64,000 nt of DNA from Doryteuthis pealeii (lineage: Eukaryota; Mollusca; Cephalopoda; Myopsida; Loliginidae), in NCBI GenBank assembly GCA_023376005.1, contig CM042147.1, positions 117,272,540 to 117,336,539 on the forward strand, written 5' to 3'. The notes under the pieces are model-generated. The model saw only the letters and a program-made list of their open reading frames with translations, did no database searches and was not told the DNA's origin. The position numbers and the translations under genes were made by a program. How positions within the stretch are numbered: position 1 is the first letter of the stretch; the number at the start of each line of letters is the position of its first letter. Shown here one piece after another: positions 21,853 through 33,009 of the stretch.

Positions 21853-22204
21853 AGTATTATCTGCGTTATTCGGACTATTGTCCTCATCTTTATTGTTATT
21901 TGTACAACGTTTCGGCCGATATGCCCTCCGGCCTTCTTCAGGTATTTCTTGGACTCGGGAACCTTCTTTTCGAACTCAGGAACTTTCTTGTCGTAATCGG
22001 GAGCCATCACGGAACTTTGAACCTAACCCTTTATTCAGTCCACGGGGGTATCCTGTTCTCATTCCGCTAACCATAGCTAGGGTAGGAAGATCGGAGGCCA
22101 TATCGGCCGAAACGTTGTACTAATAACAATAAAGATGAGGACAATAGTCCGAATAACGCAGATAATACTAATAATCAAACATCATCTCAAATATTCAGAG
22201 AAAT
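21853..22204. mobile_element. E element, inverted dimer
   Basis: Reverse E end plus hammerhead, minisatellite and interior on the left, forward hammerhead remnant and E end on the right. Flanking direct repeats AAAAAACTTAGT (21844-21855, 22205-22216; 9-12 bp depending on the exact end). The interior (21965-22085) matches 62590-62690 and 41075-41130. No protein. Confidence 0.75.
21903..21944 (-). ncRNA. Hammerhead ribozyme motif (E type), best stem II
   Basis: Reverse strand: TAC, CTGAAGA, then A, stem II GGCCG..CGGCC (5 perfect pairs, loop GAGGGCATAT), GAA, palindrome ACGT, T, GTA. All core bases match CUGANGA..GAA. A decayed forward copy (GGAAGA core) lies at 22087-22130 in the other arm. 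Confidence 0.65.
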
Positions 22205-22378
22205 AAAAAACTTAGTGTATGATATAATTGTAGTAAGAACAGAACCAGTGCTTAGACTTTTAGGAAAGCTTTATTACACTTTACTTTGACTACGAATTGT
22301 CTGACGTTTTCAGAATGCTACTTTTATACATCTCAGATTTCCAAGGGGAGGTAATTAAGGTAGATTATTAGTACAATA

Positions 22379-22636
22379 GGGCCGGTTTAGCTCAGTCGGT
22401 AGAGTGTTCGGCTAGGAATCGCAAGGTTCCTGGTTCGATACCGGCCCTCGCCAACTCAGCGTATGAGTAGCACAGGGATCTGTGCGATAAAGTGAGGAGC
22501 TGATGGTAGGTGTGGCGCTACACGGCAGATGCTAAAATGATCTCCTTAGTCTTACACTAGTGAAAAGGGGATAGACTCCCTCGCTGTTTGGCTGATACCG
22601 ACATTAGGCCGTCCCGACGACTTTACTTTTTTACTT
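22379..22636 (+). mobile_element. SINE-D, complete with target duplication
   Basis: Head GGCCGGTTTAGCTCAGTCGG (A box TAGCTCAGTCGG) and B box GGTTCGATACC, then the SINE-D body to CGACTTTACTTTTTTACTT. A perfect 14-bp duplication TTATTAGTACAATA flanks it (22365-22378, 22637-22650). The duplication and head mark it as the reference copy and a recent insertion. No protein. Confidence 0.92.
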
Positions 22637-22659
22637 TTATTAGTACAATAATTAAATAT

Positions 22660-23085
22660 ACGGTGTTTCATAAAAAAAATCATAACGTAATCTAATAATT
22701 TCTCTGAACGTTTGAGATGAGACTTGATGATTAGTATTATCTGCGTTATTCGGACTATTGTCCTCATCTTTATACAGATAACAATAAAGATGAGGACAAT
22801 AGTCCGAATAACGCAGATAATACTAGTAATCTAATAACATGACCAATTTTCATTCAAATGATCTCAAATTTTAACAGCATGTGAAGAAACAACTCAAAAT
22901 TTTATTTTTGATGTCTTTTAATTTCGTTTATAGAATTACCATTCACTGGTAAAGAAAAGGCGTTTAAACATTAAACATAGAATGTTGAGTTGTATTTACA
23001 CATGTTGTTCAAATTTGAGATCATTTGAACTAGAATTGGTCAAGTTATTAGATTACGAAATGGTATCAATTTTTTCTGAAATCGA
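22660..23085. mobile_element. Foldback element hosting a nested E copy
   Basis: Outer arms about 22665-22698 plus 22838-22872, and 23008-23085, are reverse complements (GTAATCTAATAACATGACCA; ACTAGAATTGGTCAAGTTAT). A deleted E dimer sits in the left arm (22699-22825). Confidence 0.75.
22699..22825. mobile_element. E element, deleted inverted dimer
   Basis: Two inverted E ends (AGTATTATCTGCGTTATTCG and complement) meet around an ACAGATAACA loop; the hammerhead is gone. A perfect 12-bp duplication GTAATCTAATAA flanks it (22687-22698, 22826-22837). Confidence 0.8.
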
Positions 23086-23429
23086 ATGATATCGAATTTA
23101 TTTATTAGTATTTATAATTATAAATTAATTTATAATGATATCGAATTTATTTATTAGTATTTATTTGTCTTTCCAAGTTGACTAATATAACACAAGGCAG
23201 ATTTAATTAATATGCAGTTCCACACATACACACGTGTGAAAGTGTGTTTAGAAATGATTCAGTTTCACAATTTTATTATTATTATTTTCTTTTCTTGAAG
23301 TACAATATGAGATAGAGTTTGGATGACGGATCATCACAGATTCAGCATTGTCCTTTCTGCAGACAAAAATAGAGCTGATCCCAAACCATAAACGCGTAAG
23401 GTAGGTAAAGAAATTCAACGCCTATTCCA

Positions 23430-23457
23430 TATTTGGATTTGTAGAGAGAGAGAGAGA

Positions 23458-23530
<73 letters not shown>

Positions 23531-23646
23531 GAGAGAGAAATTTAACGCCTTTTCCATATATTTGGATTTGTTAGAGAGAGAGAGAGAGAGAAAGAGGGAG
23601 CGAGAGAGAGAGAAATTTAACGCCCTTTCCATTCATTTGAATTTGT

Positions 23647-23712
<66 letters not shown>

Positions 23713-23826
23713 GCCTTTTCCATTCATTTGAATTTGTTAGAGAGAGAGGGAATAGAGAGAGAGAGAGAAAGAGGAAAGAGAGAGAGAGAGAGAAATCTAA
23801 CACCTATTCCATATATTTGGATTTGT

Positions 23827-23894
<68 letters not shown>

Positions 23895-24010
23895 GCCTTT
23901 CCATTCATTTGAATTTGTTAGAGAGAGAGGGGGGAATAGAGAGAGAGAGAGAAAGAGGAAAGAGAGAGAGAGAGAGAAATCTAACGCCTATTCCATATAT
24001 TTGGATTTGT

Positions 24011-24064
<54 letters not shown>

Positions 24065-24178
24065 GCCTTTTCCATTCATTTGAATTTGTTAGAGAGAGAG
24101 GGGGAAGAGAGAGAGAGAGAAAGAGGAAAGAGAGAGAGAGAGAGAAATCTAACGCCTATTCCATATATTTGGATTTGT

Positions 24179-24215
<37 letters not shown>
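23430..24215. repeat. GA-rich tandem array
   Basis: GA dinucleotide runs interrupted by two alternating spacers, AACGCCTTTTCCATTCATTT + GAATTTGTTAGAG and AACGCCTATTCCATATATTT + GGATTTGTTAGAG. The higher-order period is about 165-175 bp over four or five copies. Confidence 0.92.
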
Positions 24216-24357
24216 AGTAAAAATAGACAGTTTATTGAACTGTGTAGTATGCAAGCCTAATAAATTGAAATTCAGTTACCTGAATAATAATTGATTGAAA
24301 TAATTTAATCTATTTTGTTATTGTCTAAACGAACTACAAGAACTAAATGGAGGTGCC

Positions 24358-24635
24358 TGCTGTCCAATGTTTATCGTTGTGAGAAATGGCCATGGTGACA
24401 TGAGTTCAAACCCCGGACAGGGCTGGTTGAATTTCACATTGGATTTCAGATATGAATTCAATAATTCTCTCCCCCCAGATATATGTAAATAGTATGACAG
24501 ACTGGGATCTTTAATCTTGGTCCGACAACTTGTTTTCGAGAAGGAAAACTCTGAATTCAAAACCGTTAAACTCCACTTAAAAATGTACCTTGTGTCACAT
24601 CCCACTCACGCGGAAGGGTTGGTAAATATATACAA
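24358..24635 (+). mobile_element. SINE-A, near full length
   Basis: Head remnant ATGTTTATCGTTGTGAGAAA, B box GAGTTCAAACCCC, body GTAAATAGTATGACAGACTG, GAGAAGGAAAACTCTGAATT, end TTGTGTCACATCCCACTCAC and GGGTTGGTAAATATATAC. Confidence 0.88.
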
Positions 24636-24649
24636 GGGTTAAATTACAA

Positions 24650-25420
24650 AAATACTAATAGTACCAGATAATCGCTTAGTTACCTTATTTTTTTAATGAC
24701 CCCCCCCCCAAGAAACACCAGGTACTTTTTACATCATCACCTTTTTTATTTATTTAAGAGACCCACCCTTTTTGGCATCCTTCTTTTTGGTCACCTGACA
24801 TTTGACTCCCCTCCCAATTCCTGTCAGGAGTAGAAATTATTTTGGACCATTCTCTTGTGTTGTTCCTCCAATTCCGAAGCAGGAGTGTCACGCAAACACA
24901 CCTTGCTTGCGTCATTGCCGTAGGACCGGTTCGGTCTTTCAAGGGACTCTCCTTTATCGAGTTTGACACAAGAATCTGATGTCTTCGCACTTCTTGGCTT
25001 TTTAGATGCATCCCGAAATCATACAACTAAGCACGTGTGCGAGGTCAGCAAAAAACAAACAAAAAAAAAAACACCGGCTCGACTGTTTCAAAAAACGATG
25101 CCACGTGATATGCCGACTCGCGGCGATTACTGCTCACTTCCTGCTGGGCGGGCAGGACTTTTCCGCTCTTTGTACCAAACAGAGATAGACACAGAACCTT
25201 TTGATGTAATACCCTTTCTAATGTCAAAGGTGCCTACTTTAATGTCACTTGTGTGTTTTTTTTTTGGGGGGGGGTGTATCTGACCTATAGAATCACCTGT
25301 AGGTTTTGTTGCGTTTCTTTTCTTAATTGTTTTTTTTTTCTTAGGATTCAAGTTTTGTTTTATTTCAAGTCCTACCTGGATTTTTCAAATGCCCCTATAT
25401 CTTTAAATAAAACTATTTAT
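24650..25420. other. Unassigned stretch
   Basis: Runs of C (24702) and G (25266) and a reverse-strand 90-codon frame (24754-25026) that matches no family recognised. No transposon ends seen. Confidence 0.35.
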
Positions 25421-25431
25421 TATTTCTCTGA

Positions 25432-25625
25432 ATTTTTTTTAATGAGGTTTGATAATTATTATTATTTGTATTATTCCGACTATTGTCTTCATCTTCATTG
25501 TTATCTGTACAACGTTTCGGCCGATATTCTCTCCGGCCTTCTTCCGGAGGGCACATCGGCCGAAACGTTGTACAGATAACAATGAAGATGAGGACAATAG
25601 TCCGAATAATATAAATAATACTTAC
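25432..25625. mobile_element. E element, compact inverted dimer
   Basis: A near-perfect 190-bp palindrome: each arm has the E end, the GGACAATAGTCC hairpin and GTACAACGTTTCGGCCGAT; the two hammerheads overlap at the centre CTTCTTCCGG so neither has a clean CTGAAGA core. Flanks ACTATTTATT and ACTATCTATT look like a 10-bp duplication with one change. Confidence 0.78.
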
Positions 25626-25727
25626 ACTATCTATTAACAAATTCCATGGAACAAACTCGTGACGAACGATACCCTTAAAAGAAGAAAAGAAAAAAGCAAT
25701 CAACATCACCTTCTTCAAATTTTAGTC

Positions 25728-26165
25728 GGTTGGTAGGTTGGTTGGTTGGCTGGTTGGTTGATTGGATAGTTGGATTTTATGGCATGTCAACCCTTGTTGG
25801 GTTATTTTATGCTAAATAAATTTTTGTATTATTCATTCTTGTTGGGTAATCAATTTTTGAAAACTCATTTTTCGTTTTTAAACCCATTTTTTAAAAACTC
25901 ATTTTCTTAATCTATTTAAGTCATAGATGGGACCCTCAGGTACTTCCACTCCGGTTCAGAGTCGACTTGGGAGTAATGGCAATGAATGGATACTACACAC
26001 TCTCCAGAGCTCCGAAAATTATAACTTCCCTACTAGATGCAGTTTAACGCCATACACAGGACACTAAGACCCTCAGCCATCGCCTTCTAGCACATATAAA
26101 AATGGTAGGGGTAACCATAAAAACAATACGGTCGGGACAATAATATAGGTGCTAAGGCTTGAGAA
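25728..26165 (-). mobile_element. B retroposon 3' part
   Basis: Reverse strand: TTGG-rich tail (25735-25775), GGCATGTCAACCC/TTTATGC hairpin, CATAGATGGGACCC, TCAGCCATCGCCTTCTAGCA, CAATACGGTCGGGACAAT. Confidence 0.85.
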
Positions 26166-26269
26166 AAAGAAAAAAAAGAAAAGCCAAGATAGTCGTACCA
26201 ACCGAAAATAATCGGTTAATACTATAATGCTTGGGCAAAAGAAAAAAATTATATATGAAAATTATATAT

Positions 26270-26445
26270 ATAAACCGCCAAGATTATCTAAAGCTAAAAA
26301 GTAAAAAGTGCTCAATAATTAATTAGAGTAAATAATAAAGTTAAACTAATGAGTCAGATATACCTACTAAATCTGATTTTTGTTATGATGAGCTATTAAG
26401 CGAAACTGTTAGTAGGTATATCTGACTCATTAGGTTTAACTTTAT

Positions 26446-26450
<5 letters not shown>
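26270..26450. mobile_element. O element with palindrome, decayed hammerhead
   Basis: The box GTGCTC..GAGTAAATAAT is followed by inverted arms 26336-26372 and 26409-26443 (TAATGAGTCAGATATACCTA and complement). The loop holds ATGATGA, GCT/AGC stem, GAAACTGTTAGTA (26378-26420): hammerhead-like, but with A where the essential C3 should be. Confidence 0.5.
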
Positions 26451-26454
<4 letters not shown>

Positions 26455-26478
<24 letters not shown>

Positions 26479-26950
26479 TCAACATTTTTTTCAGGAAGTT
26501 TTCATCAGCCTGCCCACGATTAACTATCTCCTGACTGTGACACATGTTGTTTTGTTTTTGTTCATCTGTCAACGGACATGAGACATTTTTTTGTCAACAT
26601 GACGCTTCATCAGGTTTTTGTTTCGTTTATTTATTTCTTTTTAAATCACGTGACACACACGTTTAAAGATTCCTATCTTTTTTAGAAACTTCACGGACAG
26701 TCAGGCGACGATATCCACGGGTCCCAGCACGTACATTCCCAGCGTAATTGGTCGTCCGTTGACGTGGAGGGCCATTCAGAGTTGGAATAGTCTTGAGTGG
26801 ATTTTTCTTAACCGTTTGAAAAGCGTGACATTGCATCCGGCTCAGGCACTCCTTCCCATAGGAGTGTTGCAACATTTGAAAATAATTGTTGAAGTAGAAT
26901 TTAATACAAACCCACTACATTTTACTTATTCAACTTTTAAAAAAAAAGAA

Positions 26951-26981
<31 letters not shown>

Positions 26982-27010
26982 AACCCAAACAAGCGCAAAA
27001 CGCACAAATC
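26455..27010. other. Unassigned stretch ending in an A run
   Basis: 26660-26890 is less AT-rich and has open frames on both strands matching no recognised family. 26938-26975 is nearly pure A and could be the tail of an old retroposed sequence. Confidence 0.3.
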
Positions 27011-27019
27011 CACTGAAAA

Positions 27020-27660
27020 ACATATAGCTCACTATAACTCAAAAACATTTAGCTCAATATCACTCAAAAACATATGGCTCAATATCACTCAAAAACATAT
27101 AACTCAATATCACTCAAAAATATATGGCTCAATATCACTCAAAAACATATAGCTCAATATCACTCAAAAATATATGGCTCAATATCACCCAAAAACATAT
27201 AACTCAATATCACTGAAAAATATATGGCTCAATATCACTCAAAAACATATCACTCAATATCAAAAATATATGGCTCAATATCACTCAAAAACATATAGCT
27301 CAATATCACTCAAAAATATGGCTCAATATCACTCAAAACATATGGCTATACTCAAATATATGTCACTCAAAAGCATATAGCTCAATATCACTCAAAAAAT
27401 ATAGCTCAATATCACTCAAAACATATAGCTCAATATCTCTCAAAAATATATGGCTCAAATCACTCAATATCACTTAAAAATTTATGGCTCAATATCACCC
27501 AAAACATATAGCTCAATATCACTCAATAACATATAGCTCAATATCACTCAAAACATATGGCTCAATATCAATCAAAAACATATAGCTCAATATCACTCAA
27601 AACATATGGCTCAATATCACTTATATTCATGTGGCTCAATATCACTCAAATAGCTCATAT
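27020..27660. repeat. GCTCAATATCACTC minisatellite
   Basis: About 25 copies of a 24-26 bp unit, ATATGGCTCAATATCACTC plus AAAAAC, with frequent small deletions. Forward frames give repeats of MAQYHSKTY, which is a by-product and not evidence of a gene. Confidence 0.93.
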
Positions 27661-27679
27661 CACCAAGACAGAAGTGGAA

Positions 27680-27895
27680 AATGTATTAAGCATTAATTTT
27701 AAAAAATATTGTCAGTTATTCCAGCGAGTTTTCATTGGTCGAAGTATCTCTGAAACTTCTCTTTTGATATTGTGTGAAATGGCACCATAGTTTTTTTTAA
27801 ATGTTTTCCGCGTCTACAAGAAGAAATCACACAAAGTTGAGGGTCCGGTGAGTATGGGGGTGCTGCAGTTGCACAATCCTGTGTTTCGCCAAAAA
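27680..27895 (-). pseudogene. Mariner-like transposase C-terminal fragment
   Basis: Reverse strand encodes CNCSTPILTGPSTLCDFFL, then KKNYGAISHNIKREVSEILR and KTRWNN. This follows the mariner pattern (..HPPYSPDLAPCDFFLF .. I.. F .. W..RW..). It has stops and no recognised ends. Confidence 0.5.
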
Positions 27896-27919
27896 AAATG
27901 CTGACCTAAAAGTATCGAA

Positions 27920-28268
27920 GTTAGTTTGTTTGGTTGGTTTGTTAGATTTATCGGCATGTCAACTCTTGTTGGGTCATTTTATGCCGAAGACGTTTTGTTC
28001 TGTCCGTGTTTGATTGGTGTTCATTTAATAAAAAACTAATTTTTAACACATTTTTTCTATTCAACCCTAACAGGTACTATCGCTCCGGGTCAGAGTGGAC
28101 CTGGGAGTAATAGCAATGAAGGAGTACTCCAACTTTACCATTAGATGTAGTTTAACGTCATACCCAGGACACCCTCAGCTACCGCCTTCTAGCACATATA
28201 TGATAAAAAGTGTTGGGGCTTGCCATAAGGTCGGGACAATCATATAGGTGCTAGAGCTCGATGTGACT
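27920..28268 (-). mobile_element. B retroposon 3' part
   Basis: Reverse strand from the TTTGG tail and CGGCATGTCAACTC/TTTTATGCCG hairpin to GGTCGGGACAATCATATAGG and TGCTAGAGCTCGATGTGA. An SINE-A fragment follows at once. Confidence 0.85.
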
Positions 28269-28372
28269 TCTTGCCTTTCCCAAGGATATTAGCGCGAATG
28301 TGGAATGCAAACAGTTTTGCTCGGGATTTGAACTTAGGTCACCGATTTCGTACGATGTGTAACCGGGTAGGC
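28266..28372 (-). mobile_element. SINE-A head fragment
   Basis: Reverse strand: CCTTTCCCAAGGATATTAGC, GGAATGCAAACAG, B-box complement GGGATTTGAACTTAGGTCAC. Cut off at both ends. Confidence 0.7.
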
Positions 28373-28409
28373 TAAGCGTAATCCCACCCTTGAGTTTAGT
28401 AGGGGAGGT

Positions 28410-28650
28410 GTTGCCACTGGTTCAACTCAGTTGATAGAGCAACCACTGGGGAATAACAAGGTTCTTAGTTCGATACTGGACCCCGCCATCTCAGCGCATG
28501 AATAGCACAGATTGAATAATCTAGGCTTAGGGTTAGAGTAGGTGTGGTGATCCACTTTAGAAAAAAAATCCCTGGTCTAGCGATAATAAAAAGGAGATAG
28601 ACTCCCTCGCTGATACTGATAATAGGCCACTCCGCTAACTTTACTTTGCT
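28410..28650 (+). mobile_element. SINE-D
   Basis: CTGGTTCAACTCAGTTGATA (A box), AGTTCGATACTGGACC (B box), CATCTCAGCGCATGAATAGC, CCCTGGTCTAGCGATAAT, GAGATAGACTCCCTCGCTG, then AATAGGCCACTCCGC. A short internal deletion removes part of the end. Confidence 0.88.
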
Positions 28651-28767
28651 TTATTTACAAGACAGACTCTCACTTGGCGTAGGACAAACTTTCTACTTAC
28701 TTTTCTCCACGCGCATTTATACCATATTACTGATTATAAAACAGTTATGAAAAATACTTATCATAAA

Positions 28768-29245
28768 AAATGGCAAAATCATTGGAAGCACTCATTAATA
28801 ACAAACTCCAAAACATTAAACCTACCATTGGAGAATGGAACTTAAAATACAACAAAAATAGAAGAGAACAGGTTGTGCTGACTCGCCTTCACATAGGCCA
28901 CACCTACATCACCCATCATCATTTATTAGAGGGCACAGAATCCCCAATATGCACTACATGCCAAGAGAGATTTTCAGTGAAGTGTGGAAACTTTGATCAA
29001 GTGCGAATAAAATACTACCAAGTAAATAATTTGAAAAAACTTTTCATGAAAATAAGACCATCCAGGATTCTACATTTCCTACAAGGAGTAGGATTATACT
29101 AAAAAATATGAACAATTAAACAATAGTTAAAATCTATACATATATACATTTGGTTTCTACCAAACTATCGCTATGAACCCAAAATTTAGTCGGCATTAAA
29201 TGACCCACCGAGGTTGATATGCTGTAAAACAAACCAAACCAAACC
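28768..29245 (+). mobile_element. I-clade-like LINE 3' end, copy 2
   Basis: Open frame of 110 codons (28770-29102) with KPTIGEWNLKYNKNRREQVV, LTRLHIGHTYITHHHLLEG and CTTCQERFSVK, the region downstream of RNase H in I-type LINEs. Compared with CETCPTPLTVKHLFMEC at 37 kb, five residues with the zinc-binding histidine are deleted. The 3' UTR ends in the tail hairpin CGGCATTAAATGACCCAC and CCAAACC repeats. 5'-truncated. Confidence 0.8.
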
Positions 29246-29825
29246 ACGCGCATTTGCCGTGCTAAGTTATCGATACTTAACAGAGAGAGACGAACAGACC
29301 GGCAGGTACAAAAGGCAAACACGGTGATAGACATATAAGTACTTGTGCCTTCAGATGTGTACACGAATAGAAGCAGATGTATGAGGGGGGGAACTTAACT
29401 TAATGAAAAGGATTGGCTAAAGGTTAAACGAGAAGTGTGTGTGTATATATATAAGTGACCGGGGCAGATATACATTTTTTTACGTTACCCTGGCAATAGA
29501 ACTATCTGAAATTGTGTGGGAACAGCTGGTAGTGTACTGGCCATTTACGTATCTGTGTCAGTGGGTTAAGATATCAGGGAGGGGGGTAGTTAAAAGAAGT
29601 GGTTATTGTCAAGTCTTTCAAAGGCGAGATAAGTAAATTGCTCTGAAGATGGAAGACTTTTCAGTTTTTTTCTAAGAGTGAAAATGAGAGCCGTTAATTT
29701 TCAGACTTCAGAGATGCCAATAACAGATAATGAACTTCATCTGCCACAGTTGAATTTTTTGACGTAAATTCTTTTCCTTTGTGTTTTAAATATACCGTAA
29801 TTATTCATGTATAACACGCACTCCT
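29246..29825. other. Unassigned stretch
   Basis: Unique-looking sequence. A 65-codon frame at 29439-29636 matches nothing recognised. No repeat ends were found. Confidence 0.35.
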
Positions 29826-29829
29826 GTAT

Positions 29830-30237
29830 CTGCGATCAATCGGATGGTCACGTTAAGCCCTAGCACCTATATGATTGCCCCAACCCTATTGCCTTTATGG
29901 CAACCCCAAGCCCTTTCTATCATATGGGTGCTAGAAGGTGGTGGCTGAGGATCTACATGTCCTGGGAATTGACGTTAAACTCTATCTGACGGGGAGGTTC
30001 CAGTTTTGGAGGTCTGGGGAATGTGGAGCACCCCTTCATCACCATTGCTCCCTGATCCACTCTGACCCGGAGTGGTAGTACCTGTAGGGTCCCATCTATG
30101 GGTTAAATGAAAAAATGTATTTATAAAAAAAAATAAGTATCCATTAAGAATGACTTTATTTCAAAACTTTATTGGCATTAAATGACCCACTGAGGTTGAT
30201 ATGCCGTAAAACAAAACAACCAAAGCAAACCAAACCA
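29830..30237 (+). mobile_element. B retroposon 3' two-thirds
   Basis: From CGATCAATCGGATGGTCACG through TATGGGTGCTAGAAGGTGGT, CACTCTGACCCGGAGTGGTA, and tail TTGGCATTAAATGACCCACT..GATATGCCG with ACCAAAGC-type repeats. Confidence 0.88.
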
Positions 30238-30313
30238 CTCGTGTATAACACGCACCCCTAAATTTGGGCAACGAAATTCAGATGAAAAACTATCTTTTAA
30301 ATAATAAGCACCG

Positions 30314-30608
30314 TAGAGGCACGTGGTGTATTGATTACCGTCATAGGAAATGGACTCGTCGACCCGAGTTCAATTCCTGGACGAAACTGTTTGAATTTCA
30401 CATAGCGCTAACACCTTTGGGAAAAGTATGAACCCAATTATCCCTCCAACTATGGGTAAATAGCAGGGTAGACTGGGCTCTTTAACCTTGGCTAGGGTGA
30501 CCGGTCTAGGAGACGGAAAACTCTGAATTAAAACCTGTTAAACTCCGATTAAGAAATTGACCTTGTGTCGCACCCTGCTCGTGCGGAGGGGTTTGGTAAA
30601 TATATATA
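30314..30608 (+). mobile_element. SINE-A, full length
   Basis: Best complete SINE-A: head AGGCACGTGGTGTATTGATT, B box CGAGTTCAATTCC, CACATAGCGCTAACACC, TATGGGTAAATAGCAGGGTA, GGTCTAGGAGACGGAAAACT, TTGTGTCGCACCCTGCTCGT, and GGTAAATATATATA. The pol III head and TA-rich tail are both visible. No clear target duplication. Confidence 0.9.
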
Positions 30609-30639
30609 ACATGCACTCGTGTATAACATGCACTCTTAG

Positions 30640-30720
30640 ATTTGGGCCTCAAAATTCAGATGAAAATTCGAAACATATTACCTTTGGGCACCCCTTTTTA
30701 ATCTCGATTAAGAAAGGACA
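30640..30720. mobile_element. MITE J fragment
   Basis: ATATTACCTTTGGGCACCCC followed by an AATCTCGATTAAGAAAGGA loop, matching one arm and the loop of element J at 42134-42213. Confidence 0.45.
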
Positions 30721-30865
30721 TATTTTTCATTTACACCGTCAACATCCGGTTGTTTGTTATATATCAGTGCATCTGATATATTCAATTTGGCAATGAGGGC
30801 AACAGCTTTTTAGCTGCTAATGCTTAGTGTCTTGACAGAAAATAATTGCGTCTTGTAAACGTAGT

Positions 30866-31084
30866 AAAAAAGTAAAAAGTCGTCGGTGTGACCTAAAGTC
30901 GGTATCAGCCAGATAGCGAGGGAGTGTATCCTCTTTTCATTAGCGTTAGACCAAGGAGATTGTTTTTTTTAGCATCTGAGGAGGAGCGCCATACCTAGCA
31001 TCAGATCCTCACTTTACAGCACAGATTCCTGTGCTACTTATACGCTGAGTTGGCGAGGGTCGGTATCGAACCAGGAATCTCACT
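30866..31084 (-). mobile_element. SINE-D
   Basis: Reverse strand: AAGTAAAAAGTCGTCGG tail, CTAAAGTCGGTATCAGCCAG, CGTTAGACCAAGGAGATTG, TACGCTGAGTTGGCGAGGG, B-box complement GGTATCGAACCAGG. Head truncated. Confidence 0.88.
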
Positions 31085-31589
31085 TAAAAAACTGGCACTG
31101 CACAATTTTTCTTCACAAACATCTCCCTGAATTGGCCTGACGCCAGATTAAACCAATATCTGTAAATATCGACAAGATGTTTCAAATGTGCCTAAATAGA
31201 AGACTGGCGCAACACTGTCTTTCTTCTAAAACATTTCATTCATTTTAACCTTGTCCTAGATTGTGACAAGTTTAGTAAATATCGAAAGGTTATTTAGAAT
31301 GTAACAATTAGAAAATTGGTATAATACCATCTTTCTTTTTAAACACTCTTCTCATTTGACCTTGAGCCAGACTTAGCCAACCTCAATAAATGTTTAAAAC
31401 ATATTGAGGTCCAATTAGCTTTTAAAAAGATTAAAAACATAACGATTAGGTTATAAACTCATAAAACATTATAAAAGACTGAATGGAAAGAAGATAACAT
31501 TAATGACAGTTTAATTAAGAGATAAACGCAAGAACAGGAAGTTTTTTTTAAATTATGTTTACTTAATTGGAAAACTTGTCCAGTCATTA

Positions 31590-32460
31590 AAATCTCTTTA
31601 CGTAAATTAATTTCAGAGTTAGAAAACATAAAATTTCAGAGTAATTAATCTCAGAGTTATAGAACAGTAATAGGACAGCTAGAAACAAATTTTCTGAGAT
31701 ATAGAACAGCAAATAGAACAGCAAATTTCTGAGATATAGAACAGCAAATTTTAAAATAATAGGACAGCAAATTTCTGAGATATAAAACAGCAAATTTCTG
31801 AGATATAAAACAGCAAATTTCTGAGATATAGAACAGCAATTTCAAAATAAAGAACAGCAAATTTCTGAGATATAGAACAGCAAATTTCAAAATAATAGAA
31901 CAGCAAATTCTAGCAGCAAATTTCTGAGATATAGAACAGCAAATTTATAGAACAGCAAATTTCTGAGATGAACAGCAAATTTTCAAAATAATCGAACAGC
32001 AAATTTCTGAGATAGAGAACAGCAAAATTTCAAAATATCGAACAGCAAATTTCTGAGATAGAGAACAGCAAATTTCTGAGATATAGAACAGCAAATTTCA
32101 AAATAATAGACAGCAAATTTCTGAGATATAAAACAGCAAATTTCTGAGATATAGAACAGCAATTTCAAATAATAGCAGCAAATTTCTGAGTAAAACAGCA
32201 AATATTCAGCAAATTTCAAAATATAAAACAGCAAATTTCAAATTAAAACAGCAAATTTCAAATAAATAGAACAGCAAATTTCTGAGATAGAGAACAGAAC
32301 ATTTTAGAATTATAGAATATCAAATTTCAGATTTATATAATTGCAAATTTCAGAATTATAGAAGAATACATATCAGAATTATAGAAGAGCAAATCTCAGG
32401 TTTATAGAACAGAGCTATAGAAATTTCAGGATTATATAAGAAAAAATTCAGTTATAAACT
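31590..32460. repeat. AACAGCAAATTTCTGAGATA minisatellite
   Basis: More than 30 copies of a 23-24 bp unit alternating between AACAGCAAATTTCTGAGATA-type and AACAGCAAATTTCAAAATAA-type. Reverse frames read as repeated SEICCFISQKFAVLYLRN, which is a repeat artefact. Confidence 0.93.
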
Positions 32461-32715
32461 ATCATATAATATCAACCAAAAAAGCAATTAAACACCTTTG
32501 TTGAAAACTTAAGAAGTTTATTGATTGAAGTAAGAAAAGAAAATAAAAAAAAACGTTGTGTGTGGCATTTGATCAAGGTTATATCAATGAAAAATTTCTG
32601 ACTAACTAAAAAGATTATCTTATTTCAAAATGTACACATAAGGTGTGAAATGACTTCTTCAAAGATAGAAAAGAATGATTAAAAAATGGGAATATCATCT
32701 ATTTGTTTATTGTGT

Positions 32716-32832
32716 ATATATTTACCCAGCCTCTCTGCCACGGACAGAATGTGACACAAGACCAAGCAGGTTTGAATTCTCAGTTTTCCTCTCCTAGACT
32801 GGTTGCTTTCCAAGACTAAACAACGCAATCAA
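32716..32832 (-). mobile_element. SINE-A 3' fragment
   Basis: Reverse strand: TATATATTTACCCAGCC tail, GACAGAATGTGACACAAG, GGTTTGAATTCTCAGTTTTC, TCCTAGACTGGTTGC. Confidence 0.75.
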
Positions 32833-32939
32833 TCATCCTTATTAGTAGTTTTTGACGAGCTGTCCACCAGAAGGATTGGCAAAAAAAAAAGAATAAAAAA
32901 GAAACAAGAATAAAGATGGAGGATATTACTCGTCAAATT

Positions 32940-32941
<2 letters not shown>

Positions 32942-33004
<63 letters not shown>
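32942..33004. repeat. CT/TA compound microsatellite
   Basis: CT repeats (32942-32972) then TA repeats up to the start of an O element. Confidence 0.95.

Positions 33005-33009
<5 letters not shown>

Noticed and set aside
22379..22450. True tRNA gene
   Set aside because: A and B boxes are good, but the acceptor ends do not pair in the standard register, and the sequence continues into a SINE-D body with a target duplication.
26500..26620. Hammerhead at two TCATCAG sites
   Set aside because: CTGATGA is present on the reverse strand, but no GAAA at the right distance and no stem II.
27174..27790. Repeat protein MAQYHSKTY
   Set aside because: By-product of a minisatellite with many frame-shifting indels; not conserved as a frame.
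31587..32234. Hydrophobic repeat protein ISQKFAVLYLRN
   Set aside because: Again a minisatellite read in frame; frames break at most unit indels.
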